In this document: positions 1 to 5,135 of the stretch, one piece after another | Layout of the letters: each line of letters opens with the position of its first letter | Position numbering within the stretch: position 1 is the stretch's first letter | Assembly: GCA_017881705.1 (NCBI GenBank) | Contig: JADGQP010000031.1 | Coordinates: 1 to 5,135, forward strand | Reading direction: 5' to 3' | Length of the DNA: 5,135 nt | From: Christensenellaceae bacterium | GTDB lineage: Bacteria > Bacillota > Clostridia > Christensenellales > Aristaeellaceae | Notes under the pieces: generated by a model | Database searches by the model: none | The model's input: only the letters and a program-made list of their open reading frames with translations | Told to the model about the DNA's origin: nothing | Translations under genes and position numbers: made by a program

Positions 1-13
1 AGGTTGTGCTTTT

Positions 14-1327
14 ATGCCCCGTATCGACGGCCGCGCGCCCATGCAGGCACGCCCTTGTGTGATTGAGCCTGATTATATGAAAACCGCGGACGGCAGTTGC
101 CTGATCTCCACAGGAGACACGAAGGTTATTTGCACCGCAAGCGTCGAGGACGGCGCTCCTCCTTTTCTGCGCGGAACGGGCCGCGGTTGGGTTACGGCTG
201 AATACGCCATGCTGCCTGCCTCCACCGGCAAGCGAAAACCCCGCGACGGCGTGAAAAAGGACGGGCGAAGCGTTGAAATCCAACGTTTGATCGGCCGGTC
301 CCTCCGTCAGGCAGTAGACATGGAGAAGCTGGGTGATCGCACCGTTACGCTGGACTGCGACGTGCTGCAGGCCGACGGCGGCACACGCACCGCGTCCATC
401 ACAGGCGCGTACGTGGCGCTTGTGGCCGCCGTGCAAAAGCTGATGAAACAAGGGTTGCTTTCCGAAAACCCGATCATCGGGCAGGTGGCCGCCATCAGCG
501 CTGGGATCGTGAACGATCAGGCGCTTCTGGATCTGTGCTATACGGAGGACAGCGGCGCTCAAACAGATATGAACCTGGTGCTTAACCATCGCGGCGAGTT
601 TATTGAACTGCAGGGCACGGGCGAGGGTCGGGCGTTCACCGCGCGCGAGCTGGAAACGCTGCTTACCTGCGGCCGCGCAGGCGTGCGCGGGTTGATGCGC
701 GCGCAGCGGCAGGCGCTGGCAGGCCGTGGTGAATTACTGTTACCCTTGCCCAGGCTGGCGGTCGCCACAGATAATGCGCACAAAATGAAAGAACTTCGGG
801 CGATCCTGGGCGGCGTATGCGAGCTGGTTTCCATGCGCGATGTGGGCTTTGATTCGGAAATCGACGAAAACGGCGATACATTTGTGCAAAACGCGGCCAT
901 CAAGGCCGAAGCGGTCGCAAGGGCAACCGGCCTGCCCGCCCTGGCGGACGACAGCGGCCTCACGGTAGACGCGCTTTCCGGTGCGCCGGGCGTGCTCAGC
1001 GCGCGTTACGCGGGCAGCCACGGCGACAGCGAGGCCAACAACCGTTTGTTGCTGGCTAACATGCAGGGAGTTGCCGACCGACGGTGCAGGTTCGTCTGTG
1101 CCATGGCGTTGGCGCTGCCGGGCGGCGAAACACGCACGATTACGGGCGAGTGCGAGGGCACGCTGCTTAACGAGGAACGCGGACAGAACGGCTTCGGCTA
1201 CGACCCGCTGTTTTTATACGAAAACGGCAAAACTTTCGCGGAAATGGGCGACGCGGCGAAAAACCGCGTGAGCCACCGCGCGCGCGCTGCTGAAAAAATG
1301 CGCGCCGTTCTTTTGGAGGTATTCTGA
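14..1327 (+). CDS. rph: Bifunctional RNase PH / non-canonical purine NTP pyrophosphatase (RdgB/HAM1) fusion
   Basis: A 437-residue protein made of two complete enzymes. Residues 1-240 are RNase PH, the phosphorolytic 3'-5' exonuclease that trims tRNA 3' ends. Visible marks are the N-terminal IDGR, VTAEYAMLP (60-68), EIQRLIGRSLR (88-98), the phosphate-binding QADGGTRTAS with Arg125, TDMN with Asp185, and QGTGEG (200-205). A short linker rich in Leu and Pro leads to RdgB/HAM1 (about 248-437), which hydrolyses dITP, XTP and similar damaged nucleotides to monophosphates. Its marks are ATDNAHKMKE (251-260), ADDSGL (311-316), GAPGVLSARYAG (323-334), NGFGYDPLF (392-400) and the final SHRARA (420-425). 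The ATG is chosen because RNase PH proteins start a few residues before DGR; only an AGG is visible upstream because the window begins there. Both halves keep their catalytic residues, so both are probably active. B. subtilis has the same pair as adjacent genes (rph, ysnA). No convincing internal ribosome site is seen at the junction. Confidence 0.95.
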   Translation: MPRIDGRAPMQARPCVIEPDYMKTADGSCLISTGDTKVICTASVEDGAPPFLRGTGRGWVTAEYAMLPASTGKRKPRDGVKKDGRSVEIQRLIGRSLRQAVDMEKLGDRTVTLDCDVLQADGGTRTASITGAYVALVAAVQKLMKQGLLSENPIIGQVAAISAGIVNDQALLDLCYTEDSGAQTDMNLVLNHRGEFIELQGTGEGRAFTARELETLLTCGRAGVRGLMRAQRQALAGRGELLLPLPRLAVATDNAHKMKELRAILGGVCELVSMRDVGFDSEIDENGDTFVQNAAIKAEAVARATGLPALADDSGLTVDALSGAPGVLSARYAGSHGDSEANNRLLLANMQGVADRRCRFVCAMALALPGGETRTITGECEGTLLNEERGQNGFGYDPLFLYENGKTFAEMGDAAKNRVSHRARAAEKMRAVLLEVF

Positions 1328-1329
1328 GC

Positions 1330-1836
1330 GTGAAGATCATCGCCCTGAGCGACAGCCACGGGAATATCGGCTATTTGCGCGACGCCGTGGAATCGGCGCT
1401 GCGCGGCGCGCCCGTGGACATTTGCGTGCACTGCGGCGACGGTGTGCGCGACCTGGAAGCGGTGGAGCCGATCCTGCGGGACGCCAACCCGAACGTACGT
1501 GTTTATGGTGTACGGGGCAACTGCGATTTCAGCACGTTCCAGTATCCCACGCTGGAGCTTTTCGAGGCGGGCGGCGTGCGGATGATGGTCACGCACGGGC
1601 ACCAGTACGATGTAAAGACCCAATATGAAGCGCTGCTTTGCGCGGCTCACTCCTACGGTGCGCAGGTGGTTTTTTTCGGGCATACGCACAGGTCGCTGCT
1701 GGAGTATACGCACAATGTGTACCTCATCAACCCGGGCGCGGTATGCAACCGTCTGAGCGGCAACATCGCCTATGCAAAAGTTATGGTGGACGCGGCGGGA
1801 AACGTGCGTGCCGACCTGATGAAATGGCTTACCTGA
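1330..1836 (+). CDS. yfcE: YfcE/MJ0936-family metallophosphoesterase
   Basis: A 168-residue cytosolic calcineurin-like phosphoesterase, a usual length for the YfcE/MJ0936/YsnB family. All metal-binding motifs are present in order: DSHGN (Asp8, His10), HCGDG (Asp37), GNCD (Asn64), THGH (His89) and GHTH (His118, His120), followed by NPG at 134-136. This set implies a two-metal site that hydrolyses phosphodiesters; the natural substrate is not known for most members. The start is a GTG, two bases after the TGA of the RNase PH-RdgB gene, with a strong GGAGGT at 1315-1320 and a 9-base spacer inside the upstream gene. Translation of the two genes is therefore likely coupled. The order matches rph-ysnA-ysnB of B. 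subtilis. The family assignment is firm; the exact role is not. Confidence 0.93.
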   Translation: MKIIALSDSHGNIGYLRDAVESALRGAPVDICVHCGDGVRDLEAVEPILRDANPNVRVYGVRGNCDFSTFQYPTLELFEAGGVRMMVTHGHQYDVKTQYEALLCAAHSYGAQVVFFGHTHRSLLEYTHNVYLINPGAVCNRLSGNIAYAKVMVDAAGNVRADLMKWLT

Positions 1837-1894
1837 AATAAGCTCCCTTCCTCCATCCCGAAAGCTGCGTATCCCCTTCGTTTCCGCCCGAAGA

Positions 1895-1934
1895 AAAAAG
1901 CCGGTGTGCGAACAAGTTTCACGCGCCGGTTTTT
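1895..1934 (+). terminator. Intrinsic terminator after the phosphoesterase gene
   Basis: The arm CCGGTGTG (1901-1908) pairs with CGCGCCGG (1922-1929) over 8 bp including two G-U pairs. A C/A mismatch follows, then three more pairs, closing on the 5-base loop CAAGT (1913-1917). The stem runs straight into TTTTT (1930-1934). An A-run on the other side (1895-1899) pairs with this T-run, so the structure could also work on the opposite strand. A second T-run lies at 1941-1947. It sits 58 bases after the upstream stop codon and just before the iscR promoter, so it separates the two transcription units. Confidence 0.82.
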
Positions 1935-1958
1935 GGAACATTTTTTTATTAGGGATAG

Positions 1959-1987
1959 TTGACAACCTAAACCAAGCATGCTAAGAT
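1959..1987 (+). promoter_or_regulatory. Sigma-70 (SigA) type promoter of the isc operon, with extended -10
   Basis: A perfect -35 box TTGACA (1959-1964) is followed by a 17-base spacer and the -10 box TAAGAT (1982-1987, four of six consensus bases). TGC directly before it (1979-1981) makes an extended -10. Transcription should begin near 1993-1996, leaving a leader of about 40 bases before iscR. No comparable promoter is seen before iscS, iscU or hflX, so this is probably the main promoter for the operon. Confidence 0.85.
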
Positions 1988-1994
1988 ATGCATG
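1977..1994. repeat. Short inverted repeat around the -10 box
   Basis: CATGC (1977-1981) and GCATG (1990-1994) form perfect 5-bp arms separated by 8 bases that contain the -10 box. The repeat touches the first base of the 27-bp palindrome. It could be a second regulator site or a chance feature; the arms are short. Confidence 0.35.
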
Positions 1995-2020
1995 ATACCC
2001 GATTAAATTAGTCGGATATC
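1994..2020. promoter_or_regulatory. 27-bp palindrome, candidate IscR (Rrf2-family) operator
   Basis: Left half GATACCCGATTAA and right half TTAGTCGGATATC surround a central A at 2007. Eleven of 13 symmetric positions are Watson-Crick pairs; the exceptions are 1998/2016 (C/A) and 2003/2011 (T/G). It starts at about the predicted transcription start and ends just before the ribosome binding site, a position where a bound dimer would block transcription. The gene right behind it encodes a homodimeric Rrf2 regulator, and such regulators commonly repress their own operon, so autoregulation is the natural inference. An RNA hairpin in the leader is a second possible reading. The binding protein is inferred, not seen. 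Confidence 0.72.
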
Positions 2021-2021
2021 C

Positions 2022-2028
2022 GGAAGGG
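2022..2028 (+). promoter_or_regulatory. Ribosome binding site of iscR
   Basis: GGAAGGG lies 7 bases before the ATG at 2036. It is a moderate Shine-Dalgarno match and starts one base after the palindrome ends. A hairpin in the leader or a bound protein could therefore also affect ribosome access. Confidence 0.6.
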
Positions 2029-2035
2029 AAATCGG

Positions 2036-2470
2036 ATGAAGCTTTCAACACGCGGCCAATACGGGCTTTACGCCATGTATTACCTCGCCATCCACAAGGA
2101 CGAAGGACCGAAAAGCCTGCAAAGCATCGCTTCCATCGGGGTCCCCAAGCAATATCTGGAGCAGCTGCTGGGCAACCTGCGCAGGGCGGGGCTTGTGGGC
2201 ACGGTGCGCGGTTCGCAGGGCGGCTACCAGATCGCCCGGGATCCGGCGGAAATCTCCGTGCTCGACGTGATCGACGCAATGGAGGGGCCGCTGGAACTGA
2301 GCGAGTGCATGACCGATGAAAAAACGTGCGACCGTTCCTGCCAATGCCCGGTACGGCGCGTGTGGCAAAAGCTTACCGATTCCATCAACCAAGAACTGTC
2401 TGGCATCAAACTGAGCGATATGCTCAGGGTGCCGGATGAATGCGAGGCTATCCAACATGGCGGAGAATAA
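2036..2470 (+). CDS. iscR: Rrf2-family iron-sulfur cluster regulator IscR
   Basis: A 144-residue Rrf2-family transcription factor, the usual length for a clostridial IscR. The N-terminal winged helix-turn-helix is clear: MKLSTRGQYGLYAMYYLA at the start, PKQYLEQLLGNLRRAGLV (37-54), then the wing RGSQGGYQIARDP (58-70). A dimerisation helix follows (75-83), then the cluster-binding loop with Cys91, Cys98, Cys102 and Cys104. E. coli IscR uses three cysteines and a histidine three residues after the last cysteine; here Cys91, Cys98 and Cys104 fit the three cysteines, but that histidine position is Arg107. The cysteines rule out a CymR-type cysteine regulator, which in B. subtilis lacks them. First gene of the isc operon, preceded by its own promoter and a palindromic candidate operator. 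It would tune IscS and IscU production to Fe-S cluster supply. Confidence 0.92.
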   Translation: MKLSTRGQYGLYAMYYLAIHKDEGPKSLQSIASIGVPKQYLEQLLGNLRRAGLVGTVRGSQGGYQIARDPAEISVLDVIDAMEGPLELSECMTDEKTCDRSCQCPVRRVWQKLTDSINQELSGIKLSDMLRVPDECEAIQHGGE

Positions 2471-3644
2471 GAAGATCATCTATATGGACAACGCAGCGAC
2501 TACGGCGGTTCGCAAGGAAGTACTCGACGTTATGCTCCCCTATTTTTCGGAGCACTACGGAAACCCCAGCTCCATCCACAGCGTGGGCCGCGACGCAAAG
2601 CGCGCCGTGGAAGCCGCGCGCAAGCAGGTAGCCGCGGCGCTTGGCGCCCAACCTCAGGAGATTTACTTTACGGCGGGCGGCAGCGAAAGCGATAACTGGG
2701 CCATACGTTCTGCAGCCGAAATGCTGGAGAAAAAAGGCAAGCACATCATCACCAGCTCCATAGAGCATCACGCGGTGCTGCATACCTGCGAATATCTGGA
2801 GAAGTATCGCGGCTACCGGATTACCTACCTGCCGGTGGACGAAGGCGGCCTGGTGAATCCGCAGGACGTGAAAAACGCCATCGCGGACGATACGGTGCTC
2901 ATCAGCATTATGGCGGCCAACAACGAAATAGGCACACTCGAACCCATCGCCGAAATCGGCAAAATCGCCAAAGCCGCGGGCGTTCTGTTCCACACCGACG
3001 CGGTACAGGCCGTAGGCGCGATCCCCATCGACGTGAACGCGCTTAACGTGGATCTGCTCTCGCTTTCCGCGCACAAGTTCCACGGCCCCAAGGGTGTGGG
3101 CGCGCTGTACATACGCAAAGGCGTACGGATGAACAATCTCATCTTCGGCGGCGCGCAGGAGCGTAACCTTCGCGCGGGCACCGAAAACCTCGCCTCCATC
3201 GTCGGGCTGGGTAAAGCCATTGAAATCGCCGTTGCGGAACTGCCGGAGTACACCGTAAAACTCACCAAGCTGCGTGACGAGCTGATTAACGGTATTCTCG
3301 CGGAGATTCCGGACGTGCGCCTGAACGGCGACCATGCCCATCGCCTGCCCGGCAACGTAAACGTAAGCGTACGTTACATCGAAGGCGAATCCCTGCTGAT
3401 GCGGTTGGATCTGCTGGGCGTGGAAGGTTCCAGCGGCTCGGCTTGCACCAGCGGCAGCCTCGACCCGTCCCACGTGCTGCTGGCCATCGGCCTCCCGCAC
3501 GAGATCGCGCACGGCAGCCTGCGCCTGTCGCTAGGCATAGGCAACACCGAAGAGGACGTGCAATATGTTCTCAAAGTGCTTCCCGACGTCGTGAAGGATC
3601 TGCGCGCCATGAGCCCGCTGACCCGGCCGGCTTGCTTCGCCTGA
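2457..3644 (+). CDS. iscS: Cysteine desulfurase IscS/NifS (group I)
   Basis: A 395-residue PLP enzyme that turns L-cysteine into L-alanine and holds the sulfur as a persulfide for IscU, tRNA thiolation and other users. Visible marks: YMDNAATT (9-16), YGNPSS (34-39), the PLP-stacking His104 in IEHHAVLH, NNEIGT (155-160), HTDAVQ with Asp181 and Gln184, the Schiff-base lysine Lys207 in SAHKFHGPKG, RAGTEN (239-244), and the mobile-loop catalytic Cys330 in SSGSACTSGS. The long loop around Cys330 places it with IscS/NifS (group I) rather than SufS. The start is the ATG at 2457, with GAGG (2444-2447) nine bases upstream; it overlaps the end of iscR by 14 bases, which suggests translational coupling. 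An alternative ATG at 2436 would add seven residues. An extra cysteine lies near the end (Cys393). Confidence 0.95.
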   Translation: MAENKKIIYMDNAATTAVRKEVLDVMLPYFSEHYGNPSSIHSVGRDAKRAVEAARKQVAAALGAQPQEIYFTAGGSESDNWAIRSAAEMLEKKGKHIITSSIEHHAVLHTCEYLEKYRGYRITYLPVDEGGLVNPQDVKNAIADDTVLISIMAANNEIGTLEPIAEIGKIAKAAGVLFHTDAVQAVGAIPIDVNALNVDLLSLSAHKFHGPKGVGALYIRKGVRMNNLIFGGAQERNLRAGTENLASIVGLGKAIEIAVAELPEYTVKLTKLRDELINGILAEIPDVRLNGDHAHRLPGNVNVSVRYIEGESLLMRLDLLGVEGSSGSACTSGSLDPSHVLLAIGLPHEIAHGSLRLSLGIGNTEEDVQYVLKVLPDVVKDLRAMSPLTRPACFA

Positions 3645-3702
3645 GCGCAACTTTCTAACCGACGTTCCCCCGTTATCCGACTTCACTATATCATTTACCT
3701 GC

Positions 3703-3710
3703 AAGGAGGG
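3703..3710 (+). promoter_or_regulatory. Strong ribosome binding site of iscU
   Basis: AAGGAGGG, a near-perfect Shine-Dalgarno sequence, lies 7 bases before the iscU ATG. It fixes the start and is the strongest site in the window, which may allow more scaffold than desulfurase to be made from one transcript. The remaining 3645-3702 gap holds no clear promoter or terminator. Confidence 0.8.
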
Positions 3711-3717
3711 CTTATCC

Positions 3718-4095
3718 ATGTATTCGGAAAAGGTTATGGATCATTTTGAACATCCCCGCAACGTCGGCGAAATCGCCGACGCGTCCGGCACCGGCACCGT
3801 GGGCAACGCCAGGTGCGGCGATATCATGAAAATGGACATTAAGGTGGAAAACAACATCATCACCGATGTGAAGTTTAAAACCTTTGGTTGTTGCGCGGCC
3901 GTCGCAACCAGCAGCATGGCCACCGAAATGGTCAAAGGCAAATCCGTGGAGGAAGCGCTACAGCTGACCAACAAAGCGGTCGCGGAAGCGCTGGACGGTC
4001 TGCCGGCCGTGAAAATCCATTGCTCGCTGTTGGCTGAGGAAGCCATCCACGCCGCGCTGGAAGATTACCATAAAAAACATCCGCAAGGCGAGTAA
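3718..4095 (+). CDS. iscU: Fe-S cluster scaffold protein IscU (NifU N-terminal type)
   Basis: A 125-residue single-domain scaffold on which Fe-S clusters are built from IscS-delivered sulfur before transfer to target proteins. The ligands are in place: Cys33 and Asp35 in GNARCGD, Cys58 in TFGCCAAVATSS, and Cys102 in VKIHCSLLAEEAI. MDHFEHPRNVGEI at 7-19 is the usual family opening. The Asp at 35 and the absence of a long insertion or a zinc-site pattern favour IscU over SufU, although Firmicute names overlap. Two points differ from textbook IscU: Cys59 stands where glycine is common (FGCG), and the chaperone-recognition stretch reads LPAVK instead of LPPVK. No hscA or hscB gene is present here. 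It lies 73 bases after iscS and has its own strong ribosome binding site. Confidence 0.94.
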   Translation: MYSEKVMDHFEHPRNVGEIADASGTGTVGNARCGDIMKMDIKVENNIITDVKFKTFGCCAAVATSSMATEMVKGKSVEEALQLTNKAVAEALDGLPAVKIHCSLLAEEAIHAALEDYHKKHPQGE

Positions 4096-4128
4096 ACCGA
4101 TGTCCTCGCCAGAAAGGAATCTGTACGT

Positions 4129-5135
4129 ATGCCCGAACTTCACGGGAATACCGAAGGGATCCGAAACACCATACTCACGGAGCTGAAAGCCCTATACGAC
4201 TTGCAGCTGTCCACAGACCAGTTTATGCCGCAGGAGCTGCTTACGCAGCTCTGCGGCTATTCTGCTTTCCTCAACCGTGAAATCGCCGTGTATCTTACGC
4301 GCGACGGCGAAGTTGCGGATGTGCTGGTGGGGCATTCGGATCAGATCGATCTGCCTGATATCCGTCTGCGCCGCAGCGCGCGCAGGCTTTCCATGGTTCG
4401 CTGCGTTCATACCCACCCGCGCAGTTCCGGCGAATTGAGCGACGTGGATATCAGCGCCCTGCTCTCGATGCGCTTTGACGCGGTGTGCGCTGTCGGTGCG
4501 GATGCGCAGGGCCGCCCGACCACCTGCGAGTGCGCCTTTTTACGCCCGGATCAGCCTGGGGAAACGGAACGCACCGGCCTGATCGACGCGCGCCGTCTGC
4601 CCGACGACGCTTGGATGGACAAGATCCGCGAGGTGGATTCGCAGCTGCTCATCATTGAGCCTGCGACCGAGCCGGAAACCGAAAAGGCAATTCTGGTGGG
4701 CATCGAAAGCGAGGATTCGCTTGTGGAGCTTCAGGCGCTCGCACAAACGGCAGGCGCCCGCACGGTGTTTACCATGCTGCAAAAACGCGCTAAACCCGAT
4801 AATGTCTACTGCATCGGCAAGGGCAAGGCGGAGGAGCTTTCGCTAAAGGCACAGACGCTGGATGCCGACGTGATAATTTTTGATGAAGAACTTACCGGCG
4901 TGATGCAAAAAAACCTGGAAGAAGTGCTGCGCCTGAAAGTGATCGACCGTACCACCTTGATTTTGGATATCTTCGCCGCACGCGCCATCACGCACGAGGG
5001 CAAGCTGCAGGTGGAAATGGCGCAGTTAAAATACCGTTCTCAGCGGCTGTTGGGTCAGGGTCTGGTGCTGAGCCGCTTAGCGGGCGGCATCGGTACCCGC
5101 GGCCCGGGCGAAAGCAAGCTGGAGGTCAGCCGCCG
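4129..5135 (+). CDS. hflX: GTPase HflX with JAMM-like N-terminal domain (3' end cut by the window)
   Basis: An open frame from ATG 4129, preceded by GAAAGGA and a 10-base spacer, runs 335 codons to the window edge without a stop. HflX is a ribosome-binding GTPase that splits stalled or stressed ribosomes. From about residue 188 the sequence is classic HflX: the nucleotide-binding N-domain (ILVGIE, LAQTAGA at 204-210), YCIGKGKAEEL (227-237), FDEELTG (251-257), DRTTLILDIFAARAITHEGK (273-292), then the helical part VEMAQLKYRSQRL and the glycine-rich GGIGTRGPGESKLE (319-332). The Walker A motif should lie just past the window. Residues 1-185 are an extension absent from E. coli HflX. It opens with GNTEGIR and contains Glu51, HTHP (94-97) and SDVD (104-107), the spacing of a JAMM/MPN metal site, followed by a helix and a hydrophobic strand (FDAVCAVGA). 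It starts 33 bases after iscU with no terminator, so readthrough from the isc operon is possible. Confidence 0.92.
   Translation, partial: MPELHGNTEGIRNTILTELKALYDLQLSTDQFMPQELLTQLCGYSAFLNREIAVYLTRDGEVADVLVGHSDQIDLPDIRLRRSARRLSMVRCVHTHPRSSGELSDVDISALLSMRFDAVCAVGADAQGRPTTCECAFLRPDQPGETERTGLIDARRLPDDAWMDKIREVDSQLLIIEPATEPETEKAILVGIESEDSLVELQALAQTAGARTVFTMLQKRAKPDNVYCIGKGKAEELSLKAQTLDADVIIFDEELTGVMQKNLEEVLRLKVIDRTTLILDIFAARAITHEGKLQVEMAQLKYRSQRLLGQGLVLSRLAGGIGTRGPGESKLEVSR

Noticed and set aside
730..760. Internal translation start for a free RdgB protein
   Set aside because: No ATG or GTG with a well-placed Shine-Dalgarno sequence is seen at the junction; only a TTG with weak upstream purines.
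1198..1965. Antisense open frame of 255 codons across the RdgB end, the phosphoesterase and the terminator
   Set aside because: It spans two well-supported sense genes and a terminator stem, and its product has no family features.
2436..2456. Longer iscS start at ATG 2436
   Set aside because: It adds seven residues not typical of the family and enlarges the overlap with iscR. The ATG at 2457 has a well-spaced GAGG, although an AGGG before 2436 means the longer form cannot be excluded.
2448..3512. Antisense open frame of 354 codons opposite iscS
   Set aside because: It mirrors a gene with every expected active-site motif. The antisense frame is open because of the codon bias of a GC-rich genome, and its product shows no recognisable motif.
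3664..3692. Possible separate promoter before iscU (TATATC at 3687-3692)
   Set aside because: The -10-like box has no usable -35 at the right distance (GTTCCC at 3664-3669), so independent transcription is not supported.
3645..3717. Terminator between iscS and iscU
   Set aside because: No GC-rich stem followed by a T-run is present, so the genes are treated as one operon.

Overview
The window looks like a chromosomal piece of a GC-rich Bacillota genome of the Clostridia type. Three things point there. The order RNase PH, RdgB, YfcE/YsnB-type phosphoesterase is the arrangement seen as rph-ysnA-ysnB in Bacillus subtilis. The iron-sulfur operon is the short iscR-iscS-iscU kind, and no hscBA or ferredoxin gene follows iscU. 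The HflX protein carries the long N-terminal extension I associate with clostridial HflX. No species can be named from the sequence alone. All genes are on the + strand, coding is dense, and I see no mobile element, CRISPR array, tRNA or rRNA.

Left part (14-1836): one long gene fuses a complete RNase PH to a complete RdgB/HAM1 house-cleaning nucleotide pyrophosphatase. It is followed two bases later by a small metallophosphoesterase. An intrinsic terminator at about 1895-1934 closes this unit.

Middle part (1955-4095): a good sigma-70 promoter with an extended -10 fires into iscR. A nearly perfect 27-bp palindrome (1994-2020) begins about where transcription should start and is the obvious candidate operator for IscR autoregulation. 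iscR (Rrf2-family Fe-S sensor), iscS (cysteine desulfurase) and iscU (Fe-S scaffold) follow in order. IscS moves sulfur from cysteine to IscU, the cluster is built there, and IscR would sense cluster supply and adjust the operon.

Right part (4129 to the window edge): the start of a GTPase HflX gene, cut by the end of the window before its G domain. Its N-terminal extension of about 185 residues holds the full ligand pattern of a JAMM/MPN (JAB) metalloprotease-like domain: Glu51, His94-x-His96-Pro, Ser104-x-x-Asp107. The only gap before it is 33 bp with no terminator, so it may be transcribed with the isc genes.

The points most worth a second look are the JAMM-like domain on HflX, the iscR operator architecture, the RNase PH-RdgB fusion, and the unusual cysteines in IscR and IscU.
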